Source of the DNA: Bacteroidales bacterium
Lineage (GTDB): Bacteria > Bacteroidota > Bacteroidia > Bacteroidales > VadinHA17
Assembly (NCBI GenBank): GCA_012514255.1
Contig: JAAZAP010000181.1
Location: 1 to 8,719, forward strand
Reading direction: 5' to 3'
DNA: 8,719 bases
The position numbers and the translations under genes are program-made. Shown one piece after another: positions 7,687-8,719 of the stretch. The notes under the pieces were generated by a model that had not been told where the DNA came from, ran no database searches, and worked only from the letters and a program-made list of their open reading frames with translations. Numbering within the stretch: the first letter of the stretch is position 1; every line of letters begins with the position of its first letter.

Positions 7687-8220
7687 TCACTCCTGCACGA
7701 AGGTGACATTTATTGTTCCGGTATAGCTGCCCGGTGGGTTGGATACGATAGTACCCACAGTGAGTGTCCCTCCCAGGAGCACTGTTGTTTGTTGCTGAAA
7801 AGGAACCATTGTAACGAATGGCGAGGCCGGATAAGTGTCGTCAAGCTGAAGAGAGAGCGATCCTCCGTTGCTGCCCGTAAGGATTGACGGGGGACCGGCA
7901 AGAAGGGATATTACCGTTCCCGGGTTGGCCCTGACATAGAACATGGCAGGAGTATATATCATCCCAAGATTGAGTGGAATGACTGTCCCGCTGGCATATC
8001 TTGAGGCGCCGTCAGGAGTGACAGTTATTGTCCCTCCGGATGTTCCGGGGGTGAATGCCCCGAAGGCCAGCGGCTGGGAGTGATTGACAGTGATAATTAC
8101 CGGCCTGGGCGGGAGCTCCTGTGCCTGTAACGTAGCGGTCAGGCCGAGCAATATTGCCACCGCCAGCGTCGTCACAAACCTGTATCCCTGATTAATGTTA
8201 TCTCTTTTTTTCATCATCAT
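7687..8220 (-). CDS. DUF4402 family exported protein, pilin-like subunit candidate
   Basis: The 177-residue product has a signal peptide (basic KKR, hydrophobic core about 16-30, LQAQ cut near 33-34). The mature part follows the DUF4402 pattern: LAFGAFTPGTSGGTITVTPD (51-70), a G/S/R-rich turn and SGTV, a middle AMFYVRANPG strand, LLGGTLTVG (148-156), and a closing GSYTGTINVTF (164-174). Length fits the family and there are no cysteines. The layout, an FGxF opening strand and a final YtGtinVtf strand, recalls spore-coat-U and fimbrial subunits exported by chaperone-usher systems. From this, and from the usher-like gene 12 bases downstream, I infer a secreted structural subunit; the family has no assigned function that I can name. 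Three consecutive ATG codons open the frame, so the exact start is ambiguous by up to two residues. The first ATG overlaps the stop of the upstream gene in ATGA, which suggests coupled translation and a shared operon. Confidence 0.88.
   Translation of the reverse strand: MMMKKRDNINQGYRFVTTLAVAILLGLTATLQAQELPPRPVIITVNHSQPLAFGAFTPGTSGGTITVTPDGASRYASGTVIPLNLGMIYTPAMFYVRANPGTVISLLAGPPSILTGSNGGSLSLQLDDTYPASPFVTMVPFQQQTTVLLGGTLTVGTIVSNPPGSYTGTINVTFVQE
8217..8220 (-). promoter_or_regulatory. ATGA stop/start overlap coupling two genes
   Basis: On the minus strand ATGA contains both the first ATG of the DUF4402 gene (8220-8218) and the TGA of the upstream T9SS-sorted gene (8219-8217). Such overlaps usually mean one transcript and termination-reinitiation of ribosomes. 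This ties the two products together in expression. Confidence 0.8.
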
Positions 8221-8719
8221 AGTCCAAATGCCAGTTTTACCGTAGCGCTCAATGACCCGGAAGCATAGTTCACCAGGTATATGCCTTTCCTGAGGTTGAT
8301 ATCCATATTGTAACTACCGGGCTCAAACACCTTCCGCACGAAGACAGGCCTTCCGCCCAGGTCATAGACAGTAATGGTGCCATCGCTGCCATTGATCCTT
8401 CCCACCCTGGCTCTCAGCTGCTCACCATAACAATAGGCACTGAAAAGCTCATCCTCTTCCGGAAGCATCTCTGTCCCGGTTGTGCTTTTAAGGATGGCCA
8501 GCGCAAACCTGTTTTCGTAATCACCCGCCGGGAGACTGACCCTGTAAGGCCCTGAAGAGACCAGGTCTGCGTTTGCACCCGTGGCCGCATCACGGAACAT
8601 TATGCGAACATTATCCGGAAGGTTTTCAAGATCACGCAAAGCGAAAACAACCTCTCCGTCACGATATGTTCTGAGGCCCAGGGGCACATAGACAACACTG
8701 TCAGTCTGCAGTGGCAGGG
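8217..8719 (-). CDS. C-terminal part of a T9SS type A-sorted surface protein (5' end beyond the window)
   Basis: The minus-strand frame stays open to the window edge, so the 166 visible codons are only the 3' end. The GTG at 8687 is most likely internal, since residues before it (LPLQTDSVVYVPLGLRTYRD) continue the same fold. Residues about 7-75 match the beta-domain that often precedes T9SS tails: a strand VPLGLRTY, then LENLPDNVRIMFRDAATG and YRVSLPAGDYENRFALAI. Residues about 95-166 look like a type A sorting domain: ARVGRINGSDGTITVYDLGG, then FEPGSYNMDINLRKGIYLVN and a final strand ending in LAFGL. Such domains direct folded periplasmic proteins through the type IX system to the cell surface or medium. 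The functional domains lie upstream, out of view. Its stop overlaps the DUF4402 start, so it probably belongs to the same assembly locus, perhaps as an adhesin or tip component (inference). Confidence 0.82.
   Translation of the reverse strand, partial: LPLQTDSVVYVPLGLRTYRDGEVVFALRDLENLPDNVRIMFRDAATGANADLVSSGPYRVSLPAGDYENRFALAILKSTTGTEMLPEEDELFSAYCYGEQLRARVGRINGSDGTITVYDLGGRPVFVRKVFEPGSYNMDINLRKGIYLVNYASGSLSATVKLAFGL

Noticed and set aside
8217..8687. GTG at 8687 as the true start of the T9SS-domain gene
   Set aside because: The frame stays open to the window edge, and the residues before the GTG (QTDSVVY) continue the beta-domain strand. The product would also lack a signal peptide, which a T9SS substrate needs.

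Overview
The window most likely comes from the chromosome of a member of the Bacteroidota. The evidence is a protein with a type IX secretion (T9SS) C-terminal sorting domain, a DUF4402 protein, a long outer-membrane protein ending in several SPOR domains, and a TAnnTTTG-type promoter box (TACCTTTG). I see no tRNA, rRNA, CRISPR array, insertion sequence or integration scar. Coding density is high and no gene-free stretch exceeds about 110 bases.

Layout. Two genes lie on the + strand: a small exported protein that is probably an outer-membrane beta-barrel (66-551), and an Old Yellow Enzyme of the YqjM/XenA class (598-1659). They converge on a five-gene minus-strand run. Read in the direction of transcription, that run is: the 3' end of a T9SS-sorted surface protein (8719-8217, open at the window edge); a DUF4402 pilin-like exported protein (8220-7687); a 1241-codon usher-like outer-membrane protein with three C-terminal SPOR domains (7674-3949); endonuclease IV, nfo (3933-3088); and a CPA-type cation/proton antiporter (3004-1769).

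The first three minus-strand genes form the accessory, interesting part. They are tightly packed: a 4-base ATGA overlap, then a 12-base gap. The large protein aligns by eye with the chaperone-usher outer-membrane usher around its plug domain and the following barrel strand. The DUF4402 protein has the size, signal peptide and C-terminal strand pattern expected of a secreted pilin-like subunit. The T9SS protein would reach the surface by a separate route. My inference is that this is a Bacteroidota fimbria- or coat-like assembly locus. Its usher-like pore carries a triple SPOR tail expected to grip peptidoglycan, and no periplasmic chaperone is visible in the window.

The nfo gene follows the usher-like gene by only 15 bases, so it is probably co-transcribed, at least in part. 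The antiporter has an 83-base upstream gap with its own candidate promoter. The flanking genes (OYE, nfo, antiporter) look like ordinary housekeeping genes with intact catalytic residues. The one exception is an unusual Ser-Asp pair at the antiporter's ion-binding position.
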